The notes: generated from the sequence alone by a model not told the origin. A DNA stretch of 64,000 nt from Sedimentitalea sp042687825 (GCF_042687825.1 NZ_JBHUQE010000002.1:124001-188000); one strand, 5' to 3'. Counted from the stretch's first letter, positions 9,282 to 18,569 are shown. Numbers and translations are program-made.

Positions 9282-10456
9282 TGCGCCGGGTTTCGATTCT
9301 GGGCGCGACCGGATCCATCGGACAGAATACCATCGACCTGATTTCCCGCGCGCCGGATGAATTCCGGGTGGTGGCGCTGAGCGGCGGCGGTAACATCGCG
9401 CAGCTGGCCCGTGACGCCCGCGCCTTGCGCGCCGAGATCGCGGTGACCGCCTATCCCGAACGGCTGCAGGATTTGCGTGACGCGCTGGCCGGCAGTGACG
9501 TGCGTGCGGCGGCCGGCCCGGAGGCCCTTGTCGAAGCCGCCTCGCGGCCCGCCGATTGGGTGATGTCGGCCATCGTCGGCGCGGCCGGGCTGGCGCCGGG
9601 GCTGGCGGCCTTGCAGCAAGGCGCGACGCTGGCCTTGGCCAACAAGGAATCGCTGGTCTGTGCAGGGGCGCTGGTGCTGGACACAGCACGCCGGGCCGGG
9701 ACCCGTATACTGCCGGTGGACAGCGAGCATTCGGCGGTGTTCCAGGCGCTGATTGGCGAAGAGATCGACGCCGTGGAACGCATCGTCATCACCGCCAGCG
9801 GTGGTGCCTTTCGCGACTGGCCCCTAGAGGCCCTGCGTTCGGCGACCCTGGCCGAAGCCTCCAGCCATCCGAACTGGGACATGGGGCAGCGGATCACGAT
9901 CGACAGCGCCTCTATGTTCAACAAGGCGCTGGAACTAATAGAAACAAAAGAGTTTTTCGCGGTTCAACCGGACCAGATAGAAGTCATCGTGCACCCGGAA
10001 TCGCTGATCCACGCACTTGTCGGGTTTCGCGACGGCGCGCTGATGGCGCATGTGGGACCACCTGACATGCGCCACGCCATCGGCTTTGCCCTGAACTGGC
10101 CCGACCGGCGCGATCTGCCGGTGGAACGGCTGGATCTGGCGCAGGTTGGACAGCTGAATTTCCGGGCTCCGGACGATCGCCGCTATCCGGCGCTGAACCT
10201 GGCGCGGGCGGTGATGCGGCGTGGCGGGCTGTCCGGGGCGGTGTTCAACGGCGCAAAAGAACGCGCGCTGGATGCATTCATCGCAGGAACCATCGGATTC
10301 CTGGACATGGCGGCTGTTGTAGAAGAGGTGTTAACCCGATTCGAGGCACAAGCGGATCTGATGGATGCCGAAATGACCCTTGAAACCGTGACCCGGACGG
10401 ACCATCTGGCCAGAACATGGGCCGACTCGGTCATGGCCGAACGAGCAGGACGATAA
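9281..10456 (+). CDS. dxr: 1-deoxy-D-xylulose 5-phosphate reductoisomerase Dxr
   Basis: Second enzyme of the MEP isoprenoid pathway; it makes 2-C-methyl-D-erythritol 4-phosphate with NADPH and so supplies the substrate used by UppS next door. The 391-residue protein has the NADPH loop GATGSIGQNT, LANKESLV, the metal/substrate site VDSEHSAVFQ, the flexible loop with SSHPNWDMGQ and SASMFNKALE. The start is the ATG in TGATG at 9281, coupled to cdsA. Confidence 0.97.
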   Translation: MRRVSILGATGSIGQNTIDLISRAPDEFRVVALSGGGNIAQLARDARALRAEIAVTAYPERLQDLRDALAGSDVRAAAGPEALVEAASRPADWVMSAIVGAAGLAPGLAALQQGATLALANKESLVCAGALVLDTARRAGTRILPVDSEHSAVFQALIGEEIDAVERIVITASGGAFRDWPLEALRSATLAEASSHPNWDMGQRITIDSASMFNKALELIETKEFFAVQPDQIEVIVHPESLIHALVGFRDGALMAHVGPPDMRHAIGFALNWPDRRDLPVERLDLAQVGQLNFRAPDDRRYPALNLARAVMRRGGLSGAVFNGAKERALDAFIAGTIGFLDMAAVVEEVLTRFEAQADLMDAEMTLETVTRTDHLARTWADSVMAERAGR

Positions 10457-10457
10457 T

Positions 10458-11807
10458 TTGGACCCGATTTCTCTGATTCCGCAGTTTGGCGGCGTGATCT
10501 ATACGCTGCTGGCCTTTGTCGTGGCGCTGTCGGTGATCGTTGCCGTGCACGAATACGGCCATTACATCGTCGGCCGCTGGTCCGGCATTCATGCCGAGGT
10601 GTTCTCGCTGGGGTTTGGCCCGGTTCTGTACAGCCGCGTGGACAAGCGCGGCACCCGTTGGCAGGTGGCGCTGCTGCCCTTTGGCGGCTATGTGAAATTT
10701 CTGGGCGACTCCGATGCCGCGTCGGGCAAGGACGCGACCGTGATGGCCCAGGCATCCGGCGATGCGGCGCAGTTGCGGCGCACCATGCACGGGGCGCCGC
10801 TCTGGGCGCGGGCGGCGACGGTGGCGGCCGGACCGGCTTTTAACTTCGTCATGTCCATTGTTGTTTTTGCTGCCATTTTCATGTCCCGCGGTGTTGCCAT
10901 GGACCCGCTGACCGTGGGAACCTTGCAGGTTCTGCCGGGCGGTGCGCATCAACTGGCCGCCGGCGACGAAGTGGTCGGCATTGCCGGGATGGACACGCCG
11001 AATTTCGACGATCAGGCGGCCTGGGCCGCGTTCACCGCCGCTATCCCGCAACAGCCGGTTCTGGATTACACCGTGCGCCGCGACGGGCAGGAGCAGGTGG
11101 TGCAGGGTCCTTATCTGTTTCCGCCCTATATCTCGCTGGTGGCGCCGCGCAGTGCGGCGATGGATATCGAGCTGCAGCAGGGCGACGTGATCACCGCGGT
11201 GGACGGAGAACCAATCTTTGCCTTTGACCAGTTGAAACAGGCGGTCGAGGGATCGGACGGGCGGGTTCTGCTGCTGGATGTGTGGCGCGACGGTCAGAGC
11301 CTGGAATTCGCGCTGGCACCGCGGCGCACGGATGAACCGCAGCCCGAGGGCGGATTCGTGACGCATTGGCGCATCGGCATCGCCGGCGGCATGGCTTTCG
11401 TTCCGGCGACCGAAACCGCGGGCCTGGCTGACTCCGTTTCGGGCGGAGTGGCCCAGACTCTGCGCATCATCACCGGCTCGCTCTCGGGCCTGTGGCACAT
11501 GGTGACCGGCGCGATCAGCACTTGCAACATGTCCGGCCCGCTGGGCATCGCCGAAACCTCGGGCGCGATGGCGTCGCAGGGCGCGCAGAGCTTCATCTGG
11601 TTCATCGCGGTCCTGTCCACTGCGGTCGGCCTGTTGAACCTGTTTCCGATCCCGGCGCTGGATGGCGGGCATCTGGTGTTCTATGCCTATGAGGCGGTGG
11701 CAGGAAAGCCGCCCAGCGATCTGGCCCTGCGCATCCTGATGGCGGTCGGCATTGCGGTGATCCTGTCGCTGATGGTGTTTGCCCTGGGCAACGACCTGTT
11801 CTGCTGA
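10458..11807 (+). CDS. rseP: RIP metalloprotease RseP
   Basis: Site-2 intramembrane zinc protease that trims membrane-anchored anti-sigma factors and signal peptides. The 449-residue protein has HEYGH in the first helix (zinc site, residues about 31-35), an FGPVL/GGYVKFLGD segment, PDZ-type periplasmic domains (one with LQQGDVITAVDGEPI) and the C-terminal NLFPIPALDGG motif that supplies the third zinc ligand. It appears to begin with TTG two bases after the dxr stop. A GGCGCC-TTTGC-GGCGCC hairpin follows the stop but lacks a T tract. Confidence 0.95.
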   Translation: MDPISLIPQFGGVIYTLLAFVVALSVIVAVHEYGHYIVGRWSGIHAEVFSLGFGPVLYSRVDKRGTRWQVALLPFGGYVKFLGDSDAASGKDATVMAQASGDAAQLRRTMHGAPLWARAATVAAGPAFNFVMSIVVFAAIFMSRGVAMDPLTVGTLQVLPGGAHQLAAGDEVVGIAGMDTPNFDDQAAWAAFTAAIPQQPVLDYTVRRDGQEQVVQGPYLFPPYISLVAPRSAAMDIELQQGDVITAVDGEPIFAFDQLKQAVEGSDGRVLLLDVWRDGQSLEFALAPRRTDEPQPEGGFVTHWRIGIAGGMAFVPATETAGLADSVSGGVAQTLRIITGSLSGLWHMVTGAISTCNMSGPLGIAETSGAMASQGAQSFIWFIAVLSTAVGLLNLFPIPALDGGHLVFYAYEAVAGKPPSDLALRILMAVGIAVILSLMVFALGNDLFC

Positions 11808-11861
11808 GCGGCGCCTTTGCGGCGCCCGATGCGGGACAAATTTGCGCCATATTCGTGGGCT

Positions 11862-11877
11862 AACCTGTCGGCAGGTT
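11862..11877. repeat. Short inverted repeat upstream of the small membrane-protein gene
   Basis: AACCTGTCGGCAGGTT forms a 6-bp palindromic stem with a 4-base centre, ending 19 bp before the ATG at 11897. It could be a protein operator or an RNA hairpin close to the ribosome site (GGGAAAG at about 11883). Function is inferred from position only. Confidence 0.35.
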
Positions 11878-11896
11878 GTCACGGGAAAGCAGTGCA

Positions 11897-12022
11897 ATGC
11901 ACACGTTAGAACGCTCGTATCGCGGTTTCAGTCTGATGGTTCAGATCAATTCGGACCGGATTTTGTACCTGTTGACCATTGCCTTTGCCTTGATGGCCGG
12001 CGCCTATCTGGGCAGTCTCTGA
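11897..12022 (+). CDS. Small one-TM protein between rseP and bamA (41 aa)
   Basis: An ATG with GGGAAAG upstream opens a 41-codon frame ending at TGA 12022. The product has a polar, mixed-charge first half (MHTLERSYRG...) and a hydrophobic second half (ILYLLTIAFALMAGAYLGSL) that fits one membrane helix reaching the C-terminus, with no cleavable signal. I do not recognise a family. Its place between the envelope-stress protease and the outer-membrane assembly factor is the only functional hint. A non-coding reading cannot be excluded, but the start, ribosome site and hydrophobic profile argue for a gene. Confidence 0.6.
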   Translation: MHTLERSYRGFSLMVQINSDRILYLLTIAFALMAGAYLGSL

Positions 12023-12131
12023 ACCGATTTTCCGCACGCTCGCCGGGCGCTGCCCGCCCCCGAAGGCCTTAGCCGGCGCCCCATGTCCGAACGCCCGGCC
12101 GCTGACCGCGGGGGTCGTGTATTCTGCGCTT

Positions 12132-12160
12132 TTGACATCACTTGCCAGACCCGATAATCA
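12132..12160 (+). promoter_or_regulatory. Likely sigma-70-type promoter for bamA
   Basis: TTGACA (12132-12137), a 17-bp spacer and TAATCA (12155-12160) form a strong promoter match. Transcription would start near 12167. This excludes the in-frame TTG at 12142 as the bamA start for this transcript and leaves ATGs at 12196, 12214 or 12253. It gives bamA-ompH-fabZ-lpx transcription of its own inside the long cluster. Confidence 0.55.
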
Positions 12161-12252
12161 AATCTCAAATAGTGCAGGCAATCGGGTTGGGACAGATGGT
12201 ATCGGGCAAGGCCATGGGCAGATTTCGCGGCGCAAACCATCAGGGCGCCTAT

Positions 12253-14583
12253 ATGTTGTATCGCGCGCTGGCCGTGATTTTCCTTGTTTTCGCAACGGTT
12301 TCCGTGGTCATGCCGCGTCAGGCGGCGGCGCAATCCTATACCTTCAACTCGGTCCAGGTCGAAGGCAATAAACGCATCCAGACGTCGACCATCGTGGCCT
12401 ACACGGGAATCGAACGCGGCAAGAGCGTTTCCGCCGGTGAGCTGAACGCGGCCTATCAGCGCGTACTTGACAGTGGCGTTTTTGAGACAGTCGAGTTGCA
12501 GCCGCGAGGCGGCACGCTGCTGATCACCGTCAAGGAGCGCCCGACGATCAATATCGTCAGCTTCGAGGGCAACCGGCGGATCAAGGACGAAAATCTGGAA
12601 AAACTGGTGCAGTCCAAGTCGCGGCAGGTCTTTAACCCTGCAACGGCTGAAGCCGACGCGGCGGTGCTGGCGGAAGCCTACTCCCAGCAGGGCCGCATTG
12701 CCGCTACCGTGACCCCGCGGATCATCCGGCGCAGCGAAAACCGGGTGGATCTGGTCTATGAGATCGCCGAGGGCGATACGATCGAGATCGAGCGGATCAG
12801 CTTTGTCGGCAACCGGGTTTATTCCGACCGGCGTCTGCGGCGAGTACTGCAGACGAAACAGGCCGGTATCCTGCGCACCTTTATCCGCTCGGACACGTTG
12901 ATTGAGGACCGCATTGAGTTCGACAAACAGGTGCTGCGCGATTTCTACCTGTCCCGCGGCTATGTCGATTTCCGCGTTCTGGGCACCAATGTCGAACTCA
13001 CCGAAGAGCGCGACGCCTTTTATCTGGTGTTCAACGTGCAGGAAGGGCAGCAGTTCAAGTTCGGTCAGATCACCACGGTCAGCGAGATGAGCCAGGCCGA
13101 CCCGGTGGAATTCCAAGAGGCGCTGAAGATCAAGCCCGGCGTGGTTTATTCTCCGACGCTGGTGGAGAATTCGATTGCCCGGCTGGAGCGGCTGGGCATC
13201 CGGCAGGGCATCGACTTTCTGCGGGTCGAGCCGCGCGTGACGCGCAATGATCGCGATCTGACGCTGGATATCGAATTCGCGTTGGTCAAGGGGCCGCGCA
13301 TCTTTGTCGAGCGTATCGACGTCGAGGGCAACACGACGACGCTGGACCGGGTTGTGCGTCAGCAATTCCGCATCGTCGAAGGCGACCCGTTCAATCCGCG
13401 CGAAATCCGCGAAAGCGCCGAGCGCATTCGGGCATTGGGATTCTTTGCGACTGCCGACGTCGAAACCCGCGAGGGCAGCAGTCCGGATCGTGTGATCGTC
13501 GATGTGGATGTCGAGGAACAGCCGACCGGATCGCTGAACCTGGGCGGGTCCTACTCGGTCACCGACGGGTTTGGGGTCGCCATTGGTCTGACCGAGAACA
13601 ACTTTCTGGGACGCGGCCAGCGCCTGTCCTTCAGCATCCGCACGGCACAGGAATCCGAGGAGTACCTTCTGGGCTTTACCGAACCCTATCTTTTGGGACG
13701 CGATCTGAAATTCGACCTGAATCTCGGCGTGTCGGGGCGGTCGTCCAGTTTTGCCACCTATGACATCGACCGCCGGCTGTTCAGCCCGTCGCTGACCTTT
13801 CCGATCAGCGAGAACGGTCGGGTCCAGGTGCGTTATGGCTATGACGCCAGCGAAATGGTCGCCCGCGGTGAACCTGCCTCGGATTTCAGCGGATCGGTGA
13901 TCACCAACGAGATCGCCCAGGGGCGCCGCTCCAACAGCGTGGTCGGGCTCAGCTATACCTATGACAGCCGCGTCACCGGTCTCAATCCCAATGCTGGCGT
14001 GCTGTTTCAGATCGGTGCCGATTTCTCCGGTCTCGGCGGCGACAACGAATATGTCAAATCCACCGCAAAGGTGATCGCGCAACAGCGCATCCTGAACGAA
14101 GAGGTGGTGCTGCGGGCCTCGTTCGAGGCCGGGGCGCTGACCTGGCGCAGCGATACGCCCAGCCGTTCGATCGACCGCTATGTGCTGACCCCGGATGTGT
14201 TTCGCGGGTTCGAGCCTGCCGGGGTCGGTCCGCGCGACCAGTCCAACGGTTTTGACGATGCGATCGGCGGAAACTATTACGCGGTCGCGCGTCTCGAGGC
14301 AGAGTTTCCACTGGGCCTGCCCGAAGAGGTCGGCCTGCGCGGCGGGCTGTTCTATGATGTCGGCAATCTCTGGGGGCTGCAGGACGTGAACACCGCCGGG
14401 GCGATGTGTCAGGGCCTGGCCGGTGTCTGCGGCGAGGACGGTGCCTGGCGCCATGTGGTCGGCTTTTCGCTGCTGTGGACCACCGGTTTCGGACCGTTGC
14501 GTTTCAATTTCACCAAAGCGCTGAAAAAGGAAACCTATGACAAGGAACAGAATTTCGACCTGACCATCCAGGCGCGGTTCTGA
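12253..14583 (+). CDS. bamA: Outer membrane protein assembly factor BamA
   Basis: Folds and inserts beta-barrel proteins into the outer membrane. After a signal peptide (MLYRALAVIFLVF... to RQAAAQ) come five POTRA repeats (first: YTFNSVQVEGNKRI; last: IFVERIDVEGNTTT) and a 16-strand Omp85 barrel ending in the aromatic C-terminal RF. The barrel contains VGPRDQSNG and the LRFNFTKAL strand. I prefer the ATG at 12253 because CAGGG lies 8 bp upstream and it begins just before the signal peptide; 12196 and 12214 are alternatives adding 19 or 13 residues. Confidence 0.95.
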   Translation: MLYRALAVIFLVFATVSVVMPRQAAAQSYTFNSVQVEGNKRIQTSTIVAYTGIERGKSVSAGELNAAYQRVLDSGVFETVELQPRGGTLLITVKERPTINIVSFEGNRRIKDENLEKLVQSKSRQVFNPATAEADAAVLAEAYSQQGRIAATVTPRIIRRSENRVDLVYEIAEGDTIEIERISFVGNRVYSDRRLRRVLQTKQAGILRTFIRSDTLIEDRIEFDKQVLRDFYLSRGYVDFRVLGTNVELTEERDAFYLVFNVQEGQQFKFGQITTVSEMSQADPVEFQEALKIKPGVVYSPTLVENSIARLERLGIRQGIDFLRVEPRVTRNDRDLTLDIEFALVKGPRIFVERIDVEGNTTTLDRVVRQQFRIVEGDPFNPREIRESAERIRALGFFATADVETREGSSPDRVIVDVDVEEQPTGSLNLGGSYSVTDGFGVAIGLTENNFLGRGQRLSFSIRTAQESEEYLLGFTEPYLLGRDLKFDLNLGVSGRSSSFATYDIDRRLFSPSLTFPISENGRVQVRYGYDASEMVARGEPASDFSGSVITNEIAQGRRSNSVVGLSYTYDSRVTGLNPNAGVLFQIGADFSGLGGDNEYVKSTAKVIAQQRILNEEVVLRASFEAGALTWRSDTPSRSIDRYVLTPDVFRGFEPAGVGPRDQSNGFDDAIGGNYYAVARLEAEFPLGLPEEVGLRGGLFYDVGNLWGLQDVNTAGAMCQGLAGVCGEDGAWRHVVGFSLLWTTGFGPLRFNFTKALKKETYDKEQNFDLTIQARF

Positions 14584-14588
14584 CCGGC

Positions 14589-15194
14589 ATGCACGGCCGC
14601 CGAGCAAGGCCGGGGTCCGCAATTCTGGCATTGTGTCTGGCGGTGCTGGCGTTTGCCTGGCCCGTATCGCCGGCGGAGGCGCAGCAACTGGGCCTGCCCA
14701 ACAGCGCGATCCTGACAATCTCGTCGGAGCGGCTATACGCGGAATCCGCCTTTGGCCAGCGCGTCGCCCGCGAGATCGAAGCTGCCAGCGCGGTGCTGGC
14801 CGCCGAGAATCGCGGCATCGAGGTGGAACTGACCGCCGAAGAGCAGGACCTGACCGAGCGTCGGCCCCAGATGGACCCGGCGGCTTTTCGCGGTCTTGCG
14901 GACGAATTCGACCGCAAGGTGCAGGAGATCCGCCGCACCCAGGACGCCAAGGCGCGCCGATTGGTGCTGAAGAACGAGGAAGAGCGTGTGCGTTTTCTGC
15001 AGGCGGCGCGCCCGGTGCTCGCGGATCTGATGCGCGAAAGCGGCGCCGGCGTGCTGCTGGAACGCTCCAGCGTGTTTCTCAGCGCCAATGCCATCGATAT
15101 GACCGACATTGCCATCAGCCGGCTGGACGCGCTGTTGGGGGACGGATCGCTTTCCGATCAGGATGACGGCGACGACCCGGGCCCCGAGCAGTAG
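14589..15194 (+). CDS. OmpH/Skp family periplasmic chaperone
   Basis: Skp-like holdase expected to escort unfolded outer-membrane proteins to BamA, its immediate upstream neighbour (5-bp gap). The 201-residue precursor has a signal peptide ending near AEAQQ (residue about 36), then ILTISSERLYAESAFGQRV, typical for OmpH, and long charged helices (residues about 55-150) forming the coiled-coil tentacles. The C-terminus is acidic and disordered (DQDDGDDPGPEQ). Sequence similarity in this family is low, so the assignment rests on architecture and position. Confidence 0.88.
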   Translation: MHGRRARPGSAILALCLAVLAFAWPVSPAEAQQLGLPNSAILTISSERLYAESAFGQRVAREIEAASAVLAAENRGIEVELTAEEQDLTERRPQMDPAAFRGLADEFDRKVQEIRRTQDAKARRLVLKNEEERVRFLQAARPVLADLMRESGAGVLLERSSVFLSANAIDMTDIAISRLDALLGDGSLSDQDDGDDPGPEQ

Positions 15195-15343
15195 ATCACG
15201 GGTTTTACATCCGGTGGTGGGGCGGCGAGGGCTGCGCCGAATCGCCGCCCGGCGGCGGGCCGCCGCGCCGTCGGCCGCGCTTGCCCAACCGTGGTGGGGT
15301 TGCTAGTCAGAGAGGCCAAGATCCCCAAATCAGGAAGACGCAA

Positions 15344-15808
15344 ATGACAGACGAGCTGAAAAGCGCCGACATCCACATGATCCAGCGCATTTTGCCGCAT
15401 CGTTATCCCTTCCTGCTGGTGGACAAGGTGGTCGATATCGACGGGACCGCTTCGGCTCGGGGCATCAAGAACGTCACCATGAACGAACCGCATTTCCAGG
15501 GCCATTTTCCGGGTGCGCCGGTGATGCCGGGGGTCACCATCGTCGAGGCGATGGCGCAGACCGCCGGGGTGATGATCGGAGTCGGAGCGGACATGGTGGA
15601 TCGCGATCTGCTGATCTATTTCATGTCGATCGACAAGTGCAAATTCCGCCGCAAGGTGATCCCCGGCGACGTCCTGCAAATGCATCTCAGCACTCTGCGC
15701 GGAAAGCCCGGCGGCAAGGTGTGGAAGTTCGGCGGCAATGCGACGGTGGATGGCGAACTGGCCGCCGAGGCCGAGTTCACCGCCATGATCGACATGCCCA
15801 AGGATTGA
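15344..15808 (+). CDS. fabZ: 3-hydroxyacyl-ACP dehydratase FabZ
   Basis: Dehydrates 3-hydroxyacyl-ACP in fatty-acid synthesis and competes with LpxA for hydroxyacyl-ACP. The 154-residue hotdog protein has LPHRYPFLLVDKV, the catalytic His in NEPHFQGHFPG and the catalytic Glu in PGVTIVEAMAQT. The start at 15344 is chosen for the AGGAAG ribosome site 8 bp upstream; an earlier in-frame start (15281) is less likely. About 150 GC-rich bases separate it from ompH; no lpxD is present between them. Confidence 0.96.
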   Translation: MTDELKSADIHMIQRILPHRYPFLLVDKVVDIDGTASARGIKNVTMNEPHFQGHFPGAPVMPGVTIVEAMAQTAGVMIGVGADMVDRDLLIYFMSIDKCKFRRKVIPGDVLQMHLSTLRGKPGGKVWKFGGNATVDGELAAEAEFTAMIDMPKD

Positions 15809-15812
15809 TCGC

Positions 15813-16598
15813 ATGAGCACAATTCATCCCTCGGCCATTATCGAAATGGGCGCGCAACTGGGCGAGGATTGCGTCATCGGGCCGTTCTGCGTGGTCGGTG
15901 CGCAGGTCGTGCTGGGCGACCGGGTCGAATTAAAAAGCCACGTGGTCGTCACCGGCCGCACCACGATCGGCGAAGACAGCGTGCTGTTCCCGTTTTCGGT
16001 GATTGGCGAGATTCCGCAGGACCTGAAATTCAAGGGCGAGAGCAGCCGGCTCGAGATCGGCGCCCGCAATCGTATCCGCGAACATGTCACGATGAATGCC
16101 GGCACCGAGGGGGGGGGCGGTCTGACCAAGGTCGGCGATGACGGTCTGTTCATGGCCGGCTGTCACATCGCCCATGACGCGCGGATCGGCAACCGGGTGA
16201 TTGTCGTCAACTCCGCGGCTGTGGCCGGGCATTGCGTTCTCGAGGACGATGTCATTATCGGCGGTTTGTCGGGCATTCACCAATGGGTGCGCATTGGGCG
16301 CGGTGCGATCATCGGCGCGGTCACGATGGTGACCAATGACGTGATCCCTTACGGCCTTGTGCAGGCGCCGCGGGGCGAACTGCACGGTCTGAACCTGGTC
16401 GGGCTGAAACGCCGGGGGGTGGCGCGCAGCGACATCACCGCGCTGCGGGCGGCGTTCCAGATGCTGGCGCAGGGCGACGGCACGTTTCAGGACCGCGTCC
16501 GGCGTCTGGGCGACGACACTGAAAGCGACTATGTCCGCGAACTGGTACAGTTCGTGCTGGGCGAGACCGATCGCTCTTTCCTGGTACCGGGGCGCTAG
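15813..16598 (+). CDS. lpxA: UDP-N-acetylglucosamine acyltransferase LpxA
   Basis: First enzyme of lipid A synthesis; transfers a 3-hydroxyacyl chain from ACP to the 3-OH of UDP-GlcNAc. The 261-residue protein is built of left-handed beta-helix hexapeptide repeats (IGPFCVVG, LGDRVELKSHVVV, IGEDSVLFPFSVIG) with the catalytic region GCHIAHDARIGN (His) and a C-terminal helical domain. It follows fabZ by 4 bp and precedes lpxI by 3 bp. Confidence 0.97.
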   Translation: MSTIHPSAIIEMGAQLGEDCVIGPFCVVGAQVVLGDRVELKSHVVVTGRTTIGEDSVLFPFSVIGEIPQDLKFKGESSRLEIGARNRIREHVTMNAGTEGGGGLTKVGDDGLFMAGCHIAHDARIGNRVIVVNSAAVAGHCVLEDDVIIGGLSGIHQWVRIGRGAIIGAVTMVTNDVIPYGLVQAPRGELHGLNLVGLKRRGVARSDITALRAAFQMLAQGDGTFQDRVRRLGDDTESDYVRELVQFVLGETDRSFLVPGR

Positions 16599-16601
16599 GC
16601 C

Positions 16602-17399
16602 ATGCTGGCGCTGATTGCCGGTGAGGGCGGATTGCCCCGCGAGGTTGCCCGCCATCTCGGTGCGCCGCCTCTGGTCTGTGCCCTGGACGGGTTCCTGCCT
16701 GACGATCTGCCGGTGGACCGGCACTTTCGGCTGGAAACCCTTGGCAGCCTGCTGGCCGATCTGCACGCGCAGGGGGTCACCGAGATCTGTCTGGTCGGTG
16801 CGATCCGCCGGCCGGTGGTCGACCCGGCGGCGATCGACGCCGCGACCCTGCCGCTGATCCCCATCTTGCAGCAGGCGATGATGCAGGGCGACGATGGCGC
16901 GTTGCGCGGCGTCATCGCGATCTTTGAACAGTCCGGCTTTGCGGTTCGGGCGGCGCACCACATTGCGCCGTCGCTGCTGCCGCCGCCGGGATGTGCCACT
17001 GCGCGCCAGCCCGATGCGGCGGCACAGTCGGATCTAATGCGGGCGCAAGAGGTGGTGGCCGCGATGTCCGCCGCCGATGTCGGGCAGTGCTGCGCGGTTC
17101 TGGCCGGGCAGGTGCTGGCCACCGAGAGCGTTTTTGGCACCGACTGGATGCTGGCCAGCCTGCGGGCGCGCCCCGATACCGGCAAGGGCGGCGTGCTGTA
17201 CAAGGCGCCCAAGCCCGATCAGGATCTGCGTGCCGATCTGCCGACCATCGGCCGGGACACGATTCGCGCCGCCGCCGCGGCCGGGCTGGACGGCGTGGCC
17301 ATCGACACTGGTGGCGTCATCGTTCTGGATCTGCCCGGGGTGCTGGCCGAATGTGATCGGCTGGACCTGTTCCTTTGGGTACGGGATCGGGCCGGCTGA
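16602..17399 (+). CDS. lpxI: UDP-2,3-diacylglucosamine pyrophosphatase LpxI (DUF1009)
   Basis: Hydrolyses UDP-2,3-diacylglucosamine to lipid X, the alphaproteobacterial substitute for LpxH. The 265-residue protein starts LALIAGEGGLPREVA and has the DUF1009 features VGAIRRP, LLPPPGCAT region, KAPKPDQDLRADLPTIG and a C-terminal IDTGGVIVLD segment. Position between lpxA and lpxB supports the call. Its TGA overlaps the lpxB ATG (TGATG). Confidence 0.95.
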   Translation: MLALIAGEGGLPREVARHLGAPPLVCALDGFLPDDLPVDRHFRLETLGSLLADLHAQGVTEICLVGAIRRPVVDPAAIDAATLPLIPILQQAMMQGDDGALRGVIAIFEQSGFAVRAAHHIAPSLLPPPGCATARQPDAAAQSDLMRAQEVVAAMSAADVGQCCAVLAGQVLATESVFGTDWMLASLRARPDTGKGGVLYKAPKPDQDLRADLPTIGRDTIRAAAAAGLDGVAIDTGGVIVLDLPGVLAECDRLDLFLWVRDRAG

Positions 17400-18550
17400 T
17401 GCGCATCTTTCTGATCGCGGGCGAGCCGTCGGGCGACCGGCTGGGCGGCGCGTTGATGCAAGGGCTGCGCCAATTGCAGCCGCAGGTCCATTTCGATGGC
17501 GTTGGCGGGCCGCTGATGCAGGCGCAGGGGCTGACCAGCCGCTTTGCCATGGACGAACTCAGCGTCATGGGCATCGCCGAGGTGCTGCCCAAATACGCCC
17601 ATCTGAAACGCCGCATCGCCGAGACCGCACGCGCGGTGATCGACAGCGCGCCGGATGTGCTGATCACCATCGACAGCCCGGATTTCTGCCTGCGCGTGGC
17701 CAAACAGGTCAAGGCCGGCAGCGATGTGCGCACGGTGCATTACGTGGCACCGACGGTCTGGGCCTGGCGTCCGGGACGCGCCGCCAAGATGGCGCGGATG
17801 ATCGATCAGGTTCTGGCGTTGTTCCCGTTCGAGCCACCGCTGATGCAGGCCGCCGGCATGGAATGCGATTTCGTCGGCCATCCCGTGGTCGCCGAGCCTC
17901 AGGCAACCGGGGCCGAGATTGCGGCGTTTCGTCAGGCGTTTGATTTGCAGGACAGGCGGTTCGCGCTGGTCCTGCCCGGATCGCGGCGGGGCGAGGTCTC
18001 GCGTCTGTCGCCGGTGTTCGGACAGGCGCTGGCGCGGCTGGCGCAGTCGCATCCCGACCTGCGCATCGTGGTGCCGGCCGCCAGCGCGGTTGCCGATCTG
18101 GTCCGGGACCGGATGTCGGACTGGCCGTCCAGCACCGTGGTGCTGGACCCGCGCGAGTATGACCCGCAACTGGCCCAAGCGCATAAGCGGGCGGCGTTTC
18201 GGTCGGCCGACGTGGCGCTGGCCGCCTCGGGCACGGTGTCGCTGGAACTGGCGGCGGCGCAGACGCCGATGGTTGTGGCCTATACCTTCAATTGGCTCAG
18301 CTGGCAGATTATCAGCCGCATGGCGCTGGTGGATACCGTGACCTTGGTCAACCTGGTCAGCGATACCCGTGTCGTGCCCGAATGCCTGGGGCCGGAATGC
18401 CGCGCCGACCTGATCGCGCAGGCCCTGAACGGTGTGTTGCGCGATCCCGAGGCGCAGACCCAGGCGATGGCGGTGACCATGCAACGGCTGGGGCAGGGTG
18501 GCGAAGCGCCGGGGCTGCGCGCCGCCCGGGCGGTTCTGGACCGGATCTAG
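17399..18550 (+). CDS. lpxB: Lipid-A-disaccharide synthase LpxB
   Basis: GT19 glycosyltransferase joining lipid X and UDP-diacylglucosamine into the lipid A disaccharide at the inner membrane. The 383-residue protein begins MRIFLIAGEPSGDRLGG and contains the family motifs FDGVGGPLM, YVAPTVWAWRPGRA, FVGHPVV and LPGSRRGEVSRL. The start is the ATG of TGATG at 17399. It is the last lipid A gene in the cluster. Confidence 0.97.
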   Translation: MRIFLIAGEPSGDRLGGALMQGLRQLQPQVHFDGVGGPLMQAQGLTSRFAMDELSVMGIAEVLPKYAHLKRRIAETARAVIDSAPDVLITIDSPDFCLRVAKQVKAGSDVRTVHYVAPTVWAWRPGRAAKMARMIDQVLALFPFEPPLMQAAGMECDFVGHPVVAEPQATGAEIAAFRQAFDLQDRRFALVLPGSRRGEVSRLSPVFGQALARLAQSHPDLRIVVPAASAVADLVRDRMSDWPSSTVVLDPREYDPQLAQAHKRAAFRSADVALAASGTVSLELAAAQTPMVVAYTFNWLSWQIISRMALVDTVTLVNLVSDTRVVPECLGPECRADLIAQALNGVLRDPEAQTQAMAVTMQRLGQGGEAPGLRAARAVLDRI

Positions 18551-18569
18551 AAGGGCTGGTCACGCATTC

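Noticed and set aside
12004..14718. A 904-codon open frame on the minus strand across bamA
   Set aside because: It lies entirely antisense to a clear bamA reading and has no recognisable domain; long antisense frames are common in GC-rich DNA.
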